Positions 25,651 to 34,496 of a DNA stretch of 64,000 nt are shown piece after piece. The position numbers and the translations under genes were made by a program. The notes beneath the pieces are model-generated. The model made no database searches, was not told the origin of the DNA, and was given only the letters and a program-made list of their open reading frames with translations. The stretch covers positions 2,181,001-2,245,000 of the forward strand of contig NZ_CP040710.1 of assembly GCF_005943945.1 (NCBI RefSeq), written 5' to 3'. How positions within the stretch are numbered: position 1 is the stretch's first letter; each line of letters opens with the position of its first letter. This DNA comes from Aggregatimonas sangjinii. GTDB lineage: Bacteria > Bacteroidota > Bacteroidia > Flavobacteriales > Flavobacteriaceae.

Positions 25651-27018
25651 ATGTACGCCATACTTGACATTGAGACTACAGGAGGAAAATACAATGAGGA
25701 AGGCATTACGGAAATCGCTATCCATAAATTCGACGGGGATAAGGTGGTCGATAAATTTATAAGCCTTGTCAATCCTGAAAAAGATATACAGCCCTTTGTC
25801 GTGAAATTGACCGGAATCAACAATAATATGCTTCGCACGGCCCCTAAGTTTCATGAGGTGGCCAAACGAATCGTTGAGATTACCGAAGGTACCGTTCTTG
25901 TGGCACACAATGCACAATTCGATTATCGCATACTACGAACGGAGTTCCGACGATTGGGCTACGATTTTGAACGAAAATCGCTGTGTACCGTTGACCTATC
26001 GAAAACACTCCTTCCTGACGCAGAATCGCATAGCTTAGGCAAGTTGGTGCGCTCTTTGGGCATCGCGGTGAGTGATCGCCATCGTGCAAACGGAGATGCT
26101 ATCGCTACACTCAAATTATTTAAACTTTTACTTGCGAAAGATATTGATAAATCAATTATAAAGAGCACTATACGTGAGGAGTCTACAGGAGAACTTTCGC
26201 AGCGACAATTGAATATTGTCGATACACTCCCTTCCGAAACCGGGGTGTACTACATGCTGAATAAGGATGGTGAGATTATTTTTATCGGAAAGAGCAGTAA
26301 CATCAAAAAGCGGGTCAACCAGCATTTTACAAAAGAAGGCAGCCGACAAAGAAAACTTCAAAAAGAGACCAAGAAAGTCCGTTTTGAGCGTACGGGCAGC
26401 GAGTTGGTCTCTGCGTTGAAGGAATATGCAGAGTTGCGAAGAAACAAACCTTTGTTCAATGCTTCCGACGGCTCGGTAGCCATCTCACATGCACTTTATA
26501 GTAGTGAGGATAAAAACGGATACATCACCTTGACCATCCATAAAGCTGATTTTAGCAAGAATCCGATATTGACCTTCAACGGGTTTCAATCTGCCGAAAA
26601 CTTCGTGCGTCGAATTGAAAAGGAGTTCGGCCTTTGTCTTAAACTTATAGGCCTGTCCCAGGCCAAAAAAGCCTGCTCCAAAGTAGCTGAAGGCAAATGT
26701 GAAGGGGCCTGCGTGCAGGAAGAATCAGCTGAGGCATACAACCTAAAAGTACAAAAAGCCCTAGACAAATACACTTTGACCAATAAAAATGTGGTACTGG
26801 TCGATAAAGGGCGAGAAATGGGCGAATACAGCGCGATTTTAATCAAAAATGGACGGTATCAAGGCTACGGGTTCTACGAGCTCAACCATCAACTAAATAA
26901 TTTGCATATCTTAGAATCGATAATCACGCCAATGCAGGCCGATGCAAATACCCATCACATCATCACATCCTACCTACGCAAGAAACGGATTATCAAAACG
27001 CTGGAAATCAACAACTAA
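25651..27018 (+). CDS. DnaQ-type exonuclease fused to GIY-YIG nuclease domain
   Basis: A 455-residue protein. The N-terminal exonuclease (about 1-175) is of DEDDh type: DIETTGG with Asp and Glu, VLVAHNAQFDYRILR with Asp, and HRANGDA with the His and last Asp. A GIY-YIG nuclease domain (about 190-270) follows: ETGVYYMLNKDGEIIFIGKS, then IKKRVNQHF, as in UvrC or Cho. The remaining C-terminal part has a Cys-containing segment (CSKVAEGKCEGAC). It probably works in DNA repair or nucleotide-excision-like trimming. Genes of this architecture occur in other Bacteroidota. It is followed by the potassium channel after 3 bp. Confidence 0.9.
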   Translation: MYAILDIETTGGKYNEEGITEIAIHKFDGDKVVDKFISLVNPEKDIQPFVVKLTGINNNMLRTAPKFHEVAKRIVEITEGTVLVAHNAQFDYRILRTEFRRLGYDFERKSLCTVDLSKTLLPDAESHSLGKLVRSLGIAVSDRHRANGDAIATLKLFKLLLAKDIDKSIIKSTIREESTGELSQRQLNIVDTLPSETGVYYMLNKDGEIIFIGKSSNIKKRVNQHFTKEGSRQRKLQKETKKVRFERTGSELVSALKEYAELRRNKPLFNASDGSVAISHALYSSEDKNGYITLTIHKADFSKNPILTFNGFQSAENFVRRIEKEFGLCLKLIGLSQAKKACSKVAEGKCEGACVQEESAEAYNLKVQKALDKYTLTNKNVVLVDKGREMGEYSAILIKNGRYQGYGFYELNHQLNNLHILESIITPMQADANTHHIITSYLRKKRIIKTLEINN

Positions 27019-27021
27019 GTT

Positions 27022-27861
27022 GTGAGAGAATTAAAACCAAGTACCAATTGGAGAAACAAACTCCACGAAATTATCTATGAGGCCGATACGCCTATTGGAA
27101 AATGGTTCGATATTGTGCTATTTGCTTTGATCATTATCAGCGTCATCTTAGTGATGCTCGAGAGCGTACAGGAAATCGACGCAAAATACCACAACACGCT
27201 TCTTGCCTGCGAGTGGGTCGTTACCATTTTTTTTACCATAGAATATATTGCCCGGTTGATTTCCATTAAAAAGCCCCTGAAGTATGCCCTAAGCTTTTAT
27301 GGTATTATCGATTTCATCTCGACCATACCGCTTTATATCTCTTATTTCTTTGTGGGATCTCAAGTATTACTTGCGGTCAGGGCCTTACGTTTGCTAAGGA
27401 TTTTCCGGATTTTAAAACTGGTTCAGTTTTTAGGAGAGGCATCGCAATTAAAGAACGCCCTCAAAGCAAGCCGCAATAAAATAGCCGTATTCATTTACAC
27501 TGTCCTTATCTTATCGGTAATTATGGGCACCCTTATGTATTGGATTGAAAGCGACGCCTCTGGCTTCACCAGTATCCCAAGAGCTATTTACTGGGCCATC
27601 GTTACCCTTACCACCGTCGGCTACGGGGATATTGCACCACAGACCCCTATCGGACAGCTTATCGCAACCATCGTAATGATATTAGGATATGGGATTATCG
27701 CAGTGCCTACAGGTATTGTTACCTCGGAATTCACCAAACAGGGTGCTGGTGCAAAACCTAAAATCCATCTAAATACCCAAGCGTGCACGAGTTGTTCCAA
27801 AGAGGGGCATAGAGACGACGCCACCCATTGCTATAATTGTGGAAGCAAATTGCATGGATAA
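27022..27861 (+). CDS. voltage-gated-type potassium channel with C-terminal zinc ribbon
   Basis: A 279-residue inner-membrane protein starting at GTG 27022. It has six helices: a first about 30-50, a positively charged S4-like segment (LRLLRIFRILKLVQF), and a pore with the selectivity filter TTVGYGDIAP before the last helix. The cytoplasmic tail ends in two CxxC pairs (CTSC and CYNC, 11 residues apart), a probable zinc ribbon. It lies 3 bp after the exonuclease gene and overlaps miaA slightly, so it is in the same operon. Gating by voltage is inferred from S4; the role of the zinc ribbon is unknown. Confidence 0.9.
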   Translation: MRELKPSTNWRNKLHEIIYEADTPIGKWFDIVLFALIIISVILVMLESVQEIDAKYHNTLLACEWVVTIFFTIEYIARLISIKKPLKYALSFYGIIDFISTIPLYISYFFVGSQVLLAVRALRLLRIFRILKLVQFLGEASQLKNALKASRNKIAVFIYTVLILSVIMGTLMYWIESDASGFTSIPRAIYWAIVTLTTVGYGDIAPQTPIGQLIATIVMILGYGIIAVPTGIVTSEFTKQGAGAKPKIHLNTQACTSCSKEGHRDDATHCYNCGSKLHG

Positions 27862-28765
27862 TATATTGATTTCAATCGTTGGCCCTACCGCTATTGGCAA
27901 AACCAGCATGGCCATTGCATTAGCACGACACTTTAACACCGAAATCATTTCAGCGGATTCCCGGCAATGCTACCAAGAAATGCGCATTGGCACCGCAGTG
28001 CCGTCTAAAGAAGAATTAAATGCCGTACCACATCATTTTATTCAACACAAGAGTATCTTTGAGCACCATACCGTTGGGGACTTCGAGCGGGAAACCCTAA
28101 AACTTTTGGAAAAGCTTTACATTCAAAATGATATAGCCATTCTTGTAGGTGGCAGCCCACTCTATACCGATGCCGTGGTTTACGGACTTGACGACTTTCC
28201 TGAAGTCGATCCTGAAATACGTGAACGACTAAATCAACAACTTGCCACAACCGGATTGGAAAGCCTAAAAAAACAGCTAAAGCAATTAGACCCTCATTAC
28301 TACGAAAAGGTAGACTTGAAGAATCCCCATCGGGTCCTACGTGCATTGGAAGTGTGTATCGGCAGTGGGCAACCCTACTCCTCTTTTTTATCAAAAAAGA
28401 CCACCCCTAGACGTTTTAACACCATTACCGTGGGGATTGCCGCAGACAGAGCGGTCATTTATGAACGTATTAACCAAAGGGTAGATCTGATGATGAAACA
28501 AGGTCTGTTGGAAGAGGCGAAAAGCTTACACCGTCACGCGAATCTAAACGCTCTGCAAACTGTCGGCTATCGGGAACTATTCGCCTATTTTGATGGTGAT
28601 TGTGATTTGGATTTCGCCATTTCCGAAATCAAAAAAAATACGAGGCGTTTTGCCAAACGCCAATTGACCTGGTACCGTAAACAAGAAGACATCCTGTGGC
28701 TTGATTACGACATTGATAAAAATGAAGTCATTGCATTGATTGAAAAGAAGCTAAAGACCACCTAA
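27854..28765 (+). CDS. miaA: tRNA dimethylallyltransferase
   Basis: About 303 residues from ATG at 27854, overlapping the channel gene by 8 bp; a TTG start 15 bases upstream is possible but less likely. It transfers a dimethylallyl group to A37 of tRNAs that read codons starting with U. Visible motifs are the P-loop VGPTAIGKTSMA, ISADSRQCYQEMRIGTA, GGSPLYTDAVVYG, and the C-terminal LQTVGYRELFAYFDG and TRRFAKRQLTWYR. Length is normal. Its stop overlaps the gluconokinase ATG by one base (TAATG). Confidence 0.96.
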   Translation: MDNILISIVGPTAIGKTSMAIALARHFNTEIISADSRQCYQEMRIGTAVPSKEELNAVPHHFIQHKSIFEHHTVGDFERETLKLLEKLYIQNDIAILVGGSPLYTDAVVYGLDDFPEVDPEIRERLNQQLATTGLESLKKQLKQLDPHYYEKVDLKNPHRVLRALEVCIGSGQPYSSFLSKKTTPRRFNTITVGIAADRAVIYERINQRVDLMMKQGLLEEAKSLHRHANLNALQTVGYRELFAYFDGDCDLDFAISEIKKNTRRFAKRQLTWYRKQEDILWLDYDIDKNEVIALIEKKLKTT

Positions 28766-29253
28766 TGCAAAAGAATATTTTCTACATCATGGGCGTCTCG
28801 GGTTGCGGTAAATCAACCGTTGGTAAACTTCTAGCGGAAGAATTGAATTTCCCTTTCTTTGACGGGGATGATTACCATCCAGCGGAGAACCTAGAAAAAA
28901 TGGCTTCCGGCAAAGCCCTTACCGACAAGGACAGAATGGGCTGGTTGAAGACTTTGAACCATTTGGCCCAGCAGTATGTTGACTCCGGTGCTGTAATCGC
29001 TTGTTCCGCCTTGAAAAGGTCATACAGAGATCTTCTGCGGTACGATTTGAAGGAACAGTCTACTTTTGTATACTTGAAGGGCTCGTTTTCCGAAATACAA
29101 GCAAGATTGGAGCAAAGAAAAGGGCATTTCATGCCAACGGCCTTATTGAAATCACAATTCGACGCCCTCGAAATACCTACTGACGCAATCACGGTCGCCA
29201 TTGAAATGAAGCCCGAAGAAATTGTTGCGAAGATTTTGTCTTCGATCGCGTAA
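28765..29253 (+). CDS. gluconokinase, GntK type
   Basis: A 162-residue P-loop kinase: GVSGCGKSTVGKLLAEEL, DGDDYHPAENLEKMASGKAL, DKDRMGWL and the ACSALKRSYRDLLR segment are all typical of thermosensitive-gluconokinase relatives. It phosphorylates D-gluconate to 6-phosphogluconate. It is translationally coupled to miaA by a one-base overlap, although the pathways are unrelated, which suggests simple operon packing. It is the last gene before a MITE-like element. Confidence 0.92.
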   Translation: MQKNIFYIMGVSGCGKSTVGKLLAEELNFPFFDGDDYHPAENLEKMASGKALTDKDRMGWLKTLNHLAQQYVDSGAVIACSALKRSYRDLLRYDLKEQSTFVYLKGSFSEIQARLEQRKGHFMPTALLKSQFDALEIPTDAITVAIEMKPEEIVAKILSSIA

Positions 29254-29258
29254 ACCTA

Positions 29259-29448
29259 AGAGACTGTTTGGAAATATGTCATTAGTCCCGAAGCATCGGG
29301 AGTTATAGCCTATTTTTGATGTATTATGAGACAAAATTTTTGAGCATCCGCCCTTCGCGGACGGTCACACCCGAAGGCTCGGGGTTAACGAAATAAGGCG
29401 CAAAAAGAGGATGTAAGAAAATAATCGAGATATTTCCAAACAGTCTCT
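29259..29448. mobile_element. MITE-like element, 190 bp, with perfect 19-bp terminal inverted repeats
   Basis: The left end AGAGACTGTTTGGAAATAT (29259-29277) is exactly the reverse complement of the right end ATATTTCCAAACAGTCTCT (29430-29448). There is no coding frame of note inside. A shorter reading of the ends, GAGACTG...CAGTCTC, leaves TAA on both sides, compatible with a 3-bp TNA target duplication as for IS1031-like members of the IS5 family; this assignment is inference. Two smaller hairpins occur inside (CCCGAAGCATCGGG and one in the CCCTTCGCGGACGG...CCCGAAGG part). No transposase is present, so it would be non-autonomous. Confidence 0.75.
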
Positions 29449-29454
29449 AAAACC

Positions 29455-29486
29455 AAAAAAGCATCCCATGTGTATTGGGATGCTTT
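29455..29486. terminator. bidirectional terminator
   Basis: Stem GCATCCCA / TGGGATGC (29461-29468 and 29476-29483) flanked by AAAAAA on the left and TTT on the right. On the minus strand it gives a hairpin plus six T, 22 bp after the response-regulator stop. Confidence 0.8.
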
Positions 29487-29508
29487 CATATTACATGTGG
29501 AAAGTAAG

Positions 29509-30216
29509 TTATTCCGTTTTGACGACCAATCGGAAGCCTTCTCCGTGTATGTTCAAAATTTCCGTTGTAGGGTCCCTTTTCAGGTATTTTCGAAGTTTGG
29601 CGATATATACGTCCATACTCCTTGAAGTAAAGTAATTGTCATCCCTCCATATCTTGGTCAACGCCAACTCCCGCGGCATTAAATCATTCTCATGCAAGGC
29701 CAAAAGACGCAACAATTCATTTTCCTTTGGAGACAATTTTATGGCCTCCTCATCCTTGTACTTTAAAAACCGAAGCTTAGAATTCAGATGAAATCCACCT
29801 ATCTGAAATTCAAACTTCTTGCTATCGGCCAAGCTATTAGAGGATTTTCTTTGAATAATAGCTTTAAGCTTCATCAAGAGCACTTCTGAATCGAATGGTT
29901 TGTTCAAATAGTCGTCGGCACCTGCCTTATAACCTTTCAATACATCTTCTTTCATCGTCTTCGCCGTAAGGAAAACAATGGGCACGTTCTCGTTCTTTTC
30001 CCGAATCTCTTTGGCCAAGGTGAAGCCATCTTTATAAGGCATCATTACATCCAAAATACAGACATCAAAATTGTCCTTTTTGAATTTCTCGAAACCTTCC
30101 ATACCATTTTTTGCCAAGGTTACGTCAAAATCGTTCATTGACAGATAGTCTTTTAAAACGATACCAAAATTGGGATCGTCTTCGACCAAAAGAATTTTCT
30201 TGTTGATTGTTTCCAT
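29509..30216 (-). CDS. OmpR/PhoB-family response regulator (RprY-like)
   Basis: A 235-residue regulator. The receiver is intact: KILLVEDDPNFG, acceptor Asp in FDVCILDVMMPYKDGF, and NKPFDSEVLL with the Lys. The C-terminal winged-helix domain has KLSPKENELLRLLALHE, SRSMDVYIAKLRKYLKRDP and a final GEGFRLVV hairpin. It resembles the RprY type of Bacteroidota. It follows the kinase gene after 6 bp on the minus strand and ends at the terminator 29455-29486. Confidence 0.92.
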   Translation of the reverse strand: METINKKILLVEDDPNFGIVLKDYLSMNDFDVTLAKNGMEGFEKFKKDNFDVCILDVMMPYKDGFTLAKEIREKNENVPIVFLTAKTMKEDVLKGYKAGADDYLNKPFDSEVLLMKLKAIIQRKSSNSLADSKKFEFQIGGFHLNSKLRFLKYKDEEAIKLSPKENELLRLLALHENDLMPRELALTKIWRDDNYFTSRSMDVYIAKLRKYLKRDPTTEILNIHGEGFRLVVKTE

Positions 30217-30222
30217 AAGTAG

Positions 30223-31800
30223 TTATATTAAAGGCATTTTTATATAGAAAGTGCTTCCTTTTCCTTTTTCACTTTCCGCATAGACTTCACCTTGGTGGTC
30301 ATCTATAATTTTTTTAACGTAGGAAAGGCCTAAACCATGTCCTTTTACATTATGTATGTTCCCAGTATGCTCCCTGTAAAACTTTTCAAAAACTTTTTTT
30401 AAGACCGCTTTGCTCATACCTGCACCCTGGTCTTTTATCATAATAATCACCCAATTTTTTGCTACCTCCGTGTACACATCAATTTTAGGAGCTTCTGGCG
30501 AGTATTTTATGGCATTGTCCAAAATGTTGATAATAACATTCGTAAAATGCATTTCACTTGCCAATACTTCCGTTCTCTTCGCGTCGAAATGGGTCTCGAT
30601 ATAGCCTCCCTTGTCCTGTACCATCAACTCAACATGGGTAATCGCGTCCCCAATTATGTCGTGCACGTCAACCCTATCCTTACTTATATCGAGTTGGTTC
30701 TTCTCAAGTTTTGAAATACGCAATACATTTTCTACCTGCGCGTGCATCCGTTTATTTTCGTCCCGAATCATCCCTAGGTATCGAATAACCTTATCCTTGT
30801 CATCGATGGTTTTCGGATTACGAATGGCCTCTACCGCCAAGTTGATCGTCGCAATCGGGGTTTTGAACTCATGCGTCATATTGTTTATGAAATCCGACTT
30901 TATCTCGGAAATCTGCTTCTGGCGGATAAGTTGATAAATCGCCCCGGAATAGGATGCGACAATAATCAATGTAAACACAAGCGACAAAATCGCCATTCCC
31001 AAGATAGACTGAATCAAAAATGTCTTTTTCTTCGGAAAAGTGATTAGTAACGAAAAATCGGTGTCACCATCCTCATCCTCGAAAATAGGAGCCTTGTACA
31101 CGGCCGTATTCGCGAATTTGAACTTTCGCGACTTCACTTTTGTCGGCAGCCCTTTGCTGTAAATGCCGTATTCGTATTCTACGTCCAACCCACGATCCTT
31201 CAACTCCCGATCGATCAATAACTGTAATTCCTGCTTGGAAACACGCTTGTGAATGGGAACCAGTTTCGCATTTTCACTAAAAACATCATCGAACTGGGCT
31301 TTCTCAATACTTGAAAGTGTATTGATTTTTTCCAACCTATCTACTGCATCCAATCGCTGGCTCTGCCCATCCAACCCATAATTGGGTTTGAAAATCGTTT
31401 TGCTGCGCGTGCTGGTAAAGTTCGATATGGTCGTAGAATCCGTGCCACTGCCATTGTCAAAGAACGTTGATGATATGTCGTATTTTTCTTCTAAAATACC
31501 GTGTGAATAGTACAGTATTTCATTGGTGTTCAAATTCCTGTCTATGAAAAAGATGTTCTTGAGATTGGTCTCGACCGGGTCACCGATACTGTCTTGCAGG
31601 AAATACCTATCATAGTAGTCTCTACGTTCTCGTTCTTCTACTTTGTCGGTGATTCTACCAAGCACCTGGGAGATGGCGTTGGAAAACTGCTCTTCTTTGT
31701 CCTCGACCGACTTTTTGATCCAAAAACCTTGGACAAAAATTATCCCGATCAACGATAGGCTCATGAGCACTACCATAAGAACAAATAACTTCTTGTTCAT
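30223..31800 (-). CDS. sensor histidine kinase (RprX-like)
   Basis: A 525-residue kinase. Helix 1 is at about 5-27, a periplasmic sensor region runs to about 260, and helix 2 follows at about 265-290. The HisKA box has the phospho-His in NNMTHEFKTPIATINLAVEA. The catalytic domain shows NILDNAIKYSPEAP, IKDQGAGMSKAVLKKVFEKFYRE in pieces, and HGLGLSYVKKIIDDHQGE. It pairs with the response regulator 6 bp downstream. The stimulus is unknown. Confidence 0.92.
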   Translation of the reverse strand: MNKKLFVLMVVLMSLSLIGIIFVQGFWIKKSVEDKEEQFSNAISQVLGRITDKVEERERRDYYDRYFLQDSIGDPVETNLKNIFFIDRNLNTNEILYYSHGILEEKYDISSTFFDNGSGTDSTTISNFTSTRSKTIFKPNYGLDGQSQRLDAVDRLEKINTLSSIEKAQFDDVFSENAKLVPIHKRVSKQELQLLIDRELKDRGLDVEYEYGIYSKGLPTKVKSRKFKFANTAVYKAPIFEDEDGDTDFSLLITFPKKKTFLIQSILGMAILSLVFTLIIVASYSGAIYQLIRQKQISEIKSDFINNMTHEFKTPIATINLAVEAIRNPKTIDDKDKVIRYLGMIRDENKRMHAQVENVLRISKLEKNQLDISKDRVDVHDIIGDAITHVELMVQDKGGYIETHFDAKRTEVLASEMHFTNVIINILDNAIKYSPEAPKIDVYTEVAKNWVIIMIKDQGAGMSKAVLKKVFEKFYREHTGNIHNVKGHGLGLSYVKKIIDDHQGEVYAESEKGKGSTFYIKMPLI

Positions 31801-31883
31801 CTTTTGAGTAAAATTAAAGATTTAACACTTAGGGTATTCTACGTTTAACCTAACCTTAACAAAAATGTTAAAATTCCGGAACC

Positions 31884-32468
31884 CTAGCTATTCTCAAGGA
31901 GAGCCGTATTTATCTCCGAAACTTTCTCAGTGGTCGCGTCGATATCAATGTTATTGATTATAAAATCGGAGAGGGCAATTTTCTTTTTATCATCCCACTG
32001 ATTCGCTATTCGGGCCAAAACCTGTTCGCGACTCACGTCATCCCTTTTTGTAACTCGCTCAATACGTGTATCTTGAGGGGCGATTACAAGAATTACGGCA
32101 TCGTAAAAGCCTTGGTTGCCGTTTTCGAAAATTATTGCTGCTTCTTGAATTACGTAAGGCGTTTTCTGCTTTGCGGCCCATTTCAGAAAATGCTTCCTAA
32201 CGGCAGGATGTATAATGTTGTTCATCTTTTGCAGCAAAGCCGAATCCGCAAAAATTTGGTCGGCTACATAGGTTTTGTTTAACTTTTCACCCGAAAAGGC
32301 TTTTTCTCCCAAGAGATCGATCAAGGCGTTTTTTATGCTTGTGGAGCGGTGCAAGAGCGCTTTAGCCTCCTTGTCGGAATTGTAAACAGGTACGCCCAGA
32401 GCCATGAACATTTTAGCAACTGTACTTTTGCCGCTGCCAATCCCTCCTGTAAGTGCTACGATCTTCAT
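31884..32468 (-). CDS. coaE: dephospho-CoA kinase
   Basis: A 194-residue kinase doing the last step of CoA synthesis, phosphorylating the ribose 3'-hydroxyl of dephospho-CoA. The P-loop is LTGGIGSGKSTVAKMF, then PVYNSDKEAK and the lid RVTKRDDVSREQVLARIANQ. Length is normal. Its ATG overlaps the end of the YbbR-like gene by 4 bases (ATGA), so they are translationally coupled. Confidence 0.95.
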   Translation of the reverse strand: MKIVALTGGIGSGKSTVAKMFMALGVPVYNSDKEAKALLHRSTSIKNALIDLLGEKAFSGEKLNKTYVADQIFADSALLQKMNNIIHPAVRKHFLKWAAKQKTPYVIQEAAIIFENGNQGFYDAVILVIAPQDTRIERVTKRDDVSREQVLARIANQWDDKKKIALSDFIINNIDIDATTEKVSEINTALLENS

Positions 32469-33421
32469 TCTCGTTTCAAGATAAAATCAACCTGGTTTTT
32501 GGAGAGTCCGACCGAATGAATAGCGGCCGGCTGCCTTGAAATTCGGAGTTCAATAGAATTTTGATCGCTTCCCTCCACCGATTTGTAATCCCCGATTACC
32601 TCAAGATCGCTTGCCCGCACCTTTTTCAAATCATCGACACTCGCTTTGACCAGTACATTTACCTCGTTGGGAAACGTTTGTATTACGGTATTTTCAGGTA
32701 AATTGATGATGCTGACCGGCACACGAACGACCTTCTCCGAAAATCGGGACACCTTCCCACTCAGAACAGCATGTTCTTCGGAAAATTCAGTCTTAACGAG
32801 CATAGGTGCTTTCGTTAACTTGGCAATTATCGAAAAATCGTCGTTCAATTCGGATAGTTCAATTGCATTGGTTTCAACAAACTGAATCGAATCGACTTCG
32901 TTTTGCGGACCTTTTAGTACAATAGAATCAGGAGTAATTTTAATTGCGCCGTCTAATAAATAGTTCTGTGCGAAAGAAATTTTCGCTTTCGATTTTATGG
33001 GGACTTTCTTACTTATTACATCATAAAACTCGAAGAACAGCGTATCTATCCCAAAATCCAATATCTTAACCCCGTTGGTCATCTGTTTCTCCATTTGGCG
33101 CCTTCCACTGTCAGGTGTCAAATAGTATTTCCCTCCTTTTTTAATGGCATCCGACAGATTGATCTCCACCTTTTTGGAACTCAGGTTGAACATTAAAAAT
33201 TGAAAACCAACGGCATCGAGTCTGACATCCATAGTACTTCTTGATGCGTTAACGAGCATCATACTATCCGGGGGGTTCACGAATTCAAGTTCAAAAGTTG
33301 AAATGCCTTGATACCTATTGGATAGATTACTGATAAACCATGCCAAACCGGAAAGAAACAAAAACACAAAGAACAACTTCGCCTTTCGCTTTTTTAGGAT
33401 GTTTTTGATTTTCTCTATCAC
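32465..33421 (-). CDS. YbbR-like domain protein
   Basis: A 318-residue protein with one N-terminal membrane helix (KLFFVFLFLSGLAWFISNL, about 15-33) and a periplasmic part with YbbR-like repeated strands (SVDDLKK-type segments, VPIKSKAKISF, VRVPVSIINLPENTVIQTFP). YbbR proteins bind and activate diadenylate cyclase in some phyla; in Flavobacteriaceae they commonly precede coaE and their function is unclear. It overlaps coaE by 4 bases and lies 9 bp after the glycosyltransferase gene. Confidence 0.82.
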   Translation of the reverse strand: MIEKIKNILKKRKAKLFFVFLFLSGLAWFISNLSNRYQGISTFELEFVNPPDSMMLVNASRSTMDVRLDAVGFQFLMFNLSSKKVEINLSDAIKKGGKYYLTPDSGRRQMEKQMTNGVKILDFGIDTLFFEFYDVISKKVPIKSKAKISFAQNYLLDGAIKITPDSIVLKGPQNEVDSIQFVETNAIELSELNDDFSIIAKLTKAPMLVKTEFSEEHAVLSGKVSRFSEKVVRVPVSIINLPENTVIQTFPNEVNVLVKASVDDLKKVRASDLEVIGDYKSVEGSDQNSIELRISRQPAAIHSVGLSKNQVDFILKRE

Positions 33422-33430
33422 AGTCCGATT

Positions 33431-34435
33431 TTATTTAAAGAATAATTTGGGAAAAATTTCTTGGGGGGGCTTATTGCTAAAGTTAACCAACATTGTTGAT
33501 TTTAAAAAGCCGTATCCGTAACCCACGAACTGTATGCACACCGCCACCAGAGACAGCAATGCAATCGCCACGCTTTTGTTCTTGATAAGCGAATCGATAA
33601 AAATGATCGTGAAGTAGGCCACGTACAACCAAAAAGGTAATGCAATGCCAAAGGCGGCAAGAATCAAGGCGACCAAAAATCCAAAGCAAAAAAATGTTGG
33701 GAACCAATAGGTCATTTTAGCGGTTTTGGGGTGCCATTTATTTAAAATGGGTCTAACCATTCCGAATTTATTTACTTGTATGTAAAATTTATTCCAATCG
33801 ATACGGCGTTTATGGTACACAAAAGCTTCGGGAATCAGTTTAGTTGTATACCCCTTGTTCCATATCCTGATAGTTAGGTCTGGATCTTCGCCAGGATGAA
33901 TCTTTCCATATCCCCCGACGTTTTCAAAGGCCTCCTTCGAGATGCCCATGTTAAAACTTCTGGGCTGAAAGGTGCCTACCGCGTTTTTGTTTCCGCGAAT
34001 ACCGCCAGTCGTCAATAAGGCGGTCATGGCATAATTTATGGCTTTTTGCACCGTACTAAAGGAGTCATGAGCGGCATCGGGGCCTCCATAGCAGTGCACA
34101 AAATCCTTCTTCAACGATTGCTCCGCGACTTCGAGGTATTGCGGGGGAATAATACAATCGGAATCCAAAATGATAAAGTAGTTGCCCTTGGCCCGTTCCA
34201 TACCATAATTTCTGGAATCCCCAGGACCCGAATTTGTTTTGAAAAAGTAGGAGATGTCCAGATGCTGTTCAAATTCAGCGATAACAGCTTTTGAATCCAA
34301 GGTAGAACCATCTTCTACGACTACGATTTCGAACGGCTTTTTATACGTTTGAAGTACCAGGCTTTCTAGCAGTTCCCTGATCTCGTCAGGTCTGTTGTAT
34401 ACCGGAATGATAAAAGAAAAATTAAAGTCGATCAC
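33431..34435 (-). CDS. glycosyltransferase family 2, membrane-anchored
   Basis: A 334-residue protein. The GT2 start is FSFIIPVYNRPDEIRELLES, with VVVEDGST and the DxD-type ILDSDCIIPP, followed by GEDPDLTIRIWNKG (ED motif). Two or three C-terminal hydrophobic helices (about 245-320) place it at the inner membrane. It should transfer a sugar from a nucleotide donor to an unknown acceptor, perhaps in cell-surface polysaccharide synthesis. It is followed by ybbR-like and coaE. Confidence 0.9.
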   Translation of the reverse strand: MIDFNFSFIIPVYNRPDEIRELLESLVLQTYKKPFEIVVVEDGSTLDSKAVIAEFEQHLDISYFFKTNSGPGDSRNYGMERAKGNYFIILDSDCIIPPQYLEVAEQSLKKDFVHCYGGPDAAHDSFSTVQKAINYAMTALLTTGGIRGNKNAVGTFQPRSFNMGISKEAFENVGGYGKIHPGEDPDLTIRIWNKGYTTKLIPEAFVYHKRRIDWNKFYIQVNKFGMVRPILNKWHPKTAKMTYWFPTFFCFGFLVALILAAFGIALPFWLYVAYFTIIFIDSLIKNKSVAIALLSLVAVCIQFVGYGYGFLKSTMLVNFSNKPPQEIFPKLFFK

Positions 34436-34450
34436 GCTATGTTAAAAAAT

Positions 34451-34479
34451 AAAAGCCATCCGTTTTGCGAATGGCTTTT
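34451..34479 (-). terminator. fabI terminator
   Basis: On the minus strand a stem AAAAGCCAT / ATGGCTTTT with an eleven-base loop is followed by a T-rich stretch, 18 bp after the fabI stop. Confidence 0.75.
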
Positions 34480-34496
34480 GTAATATTTCGTATACT

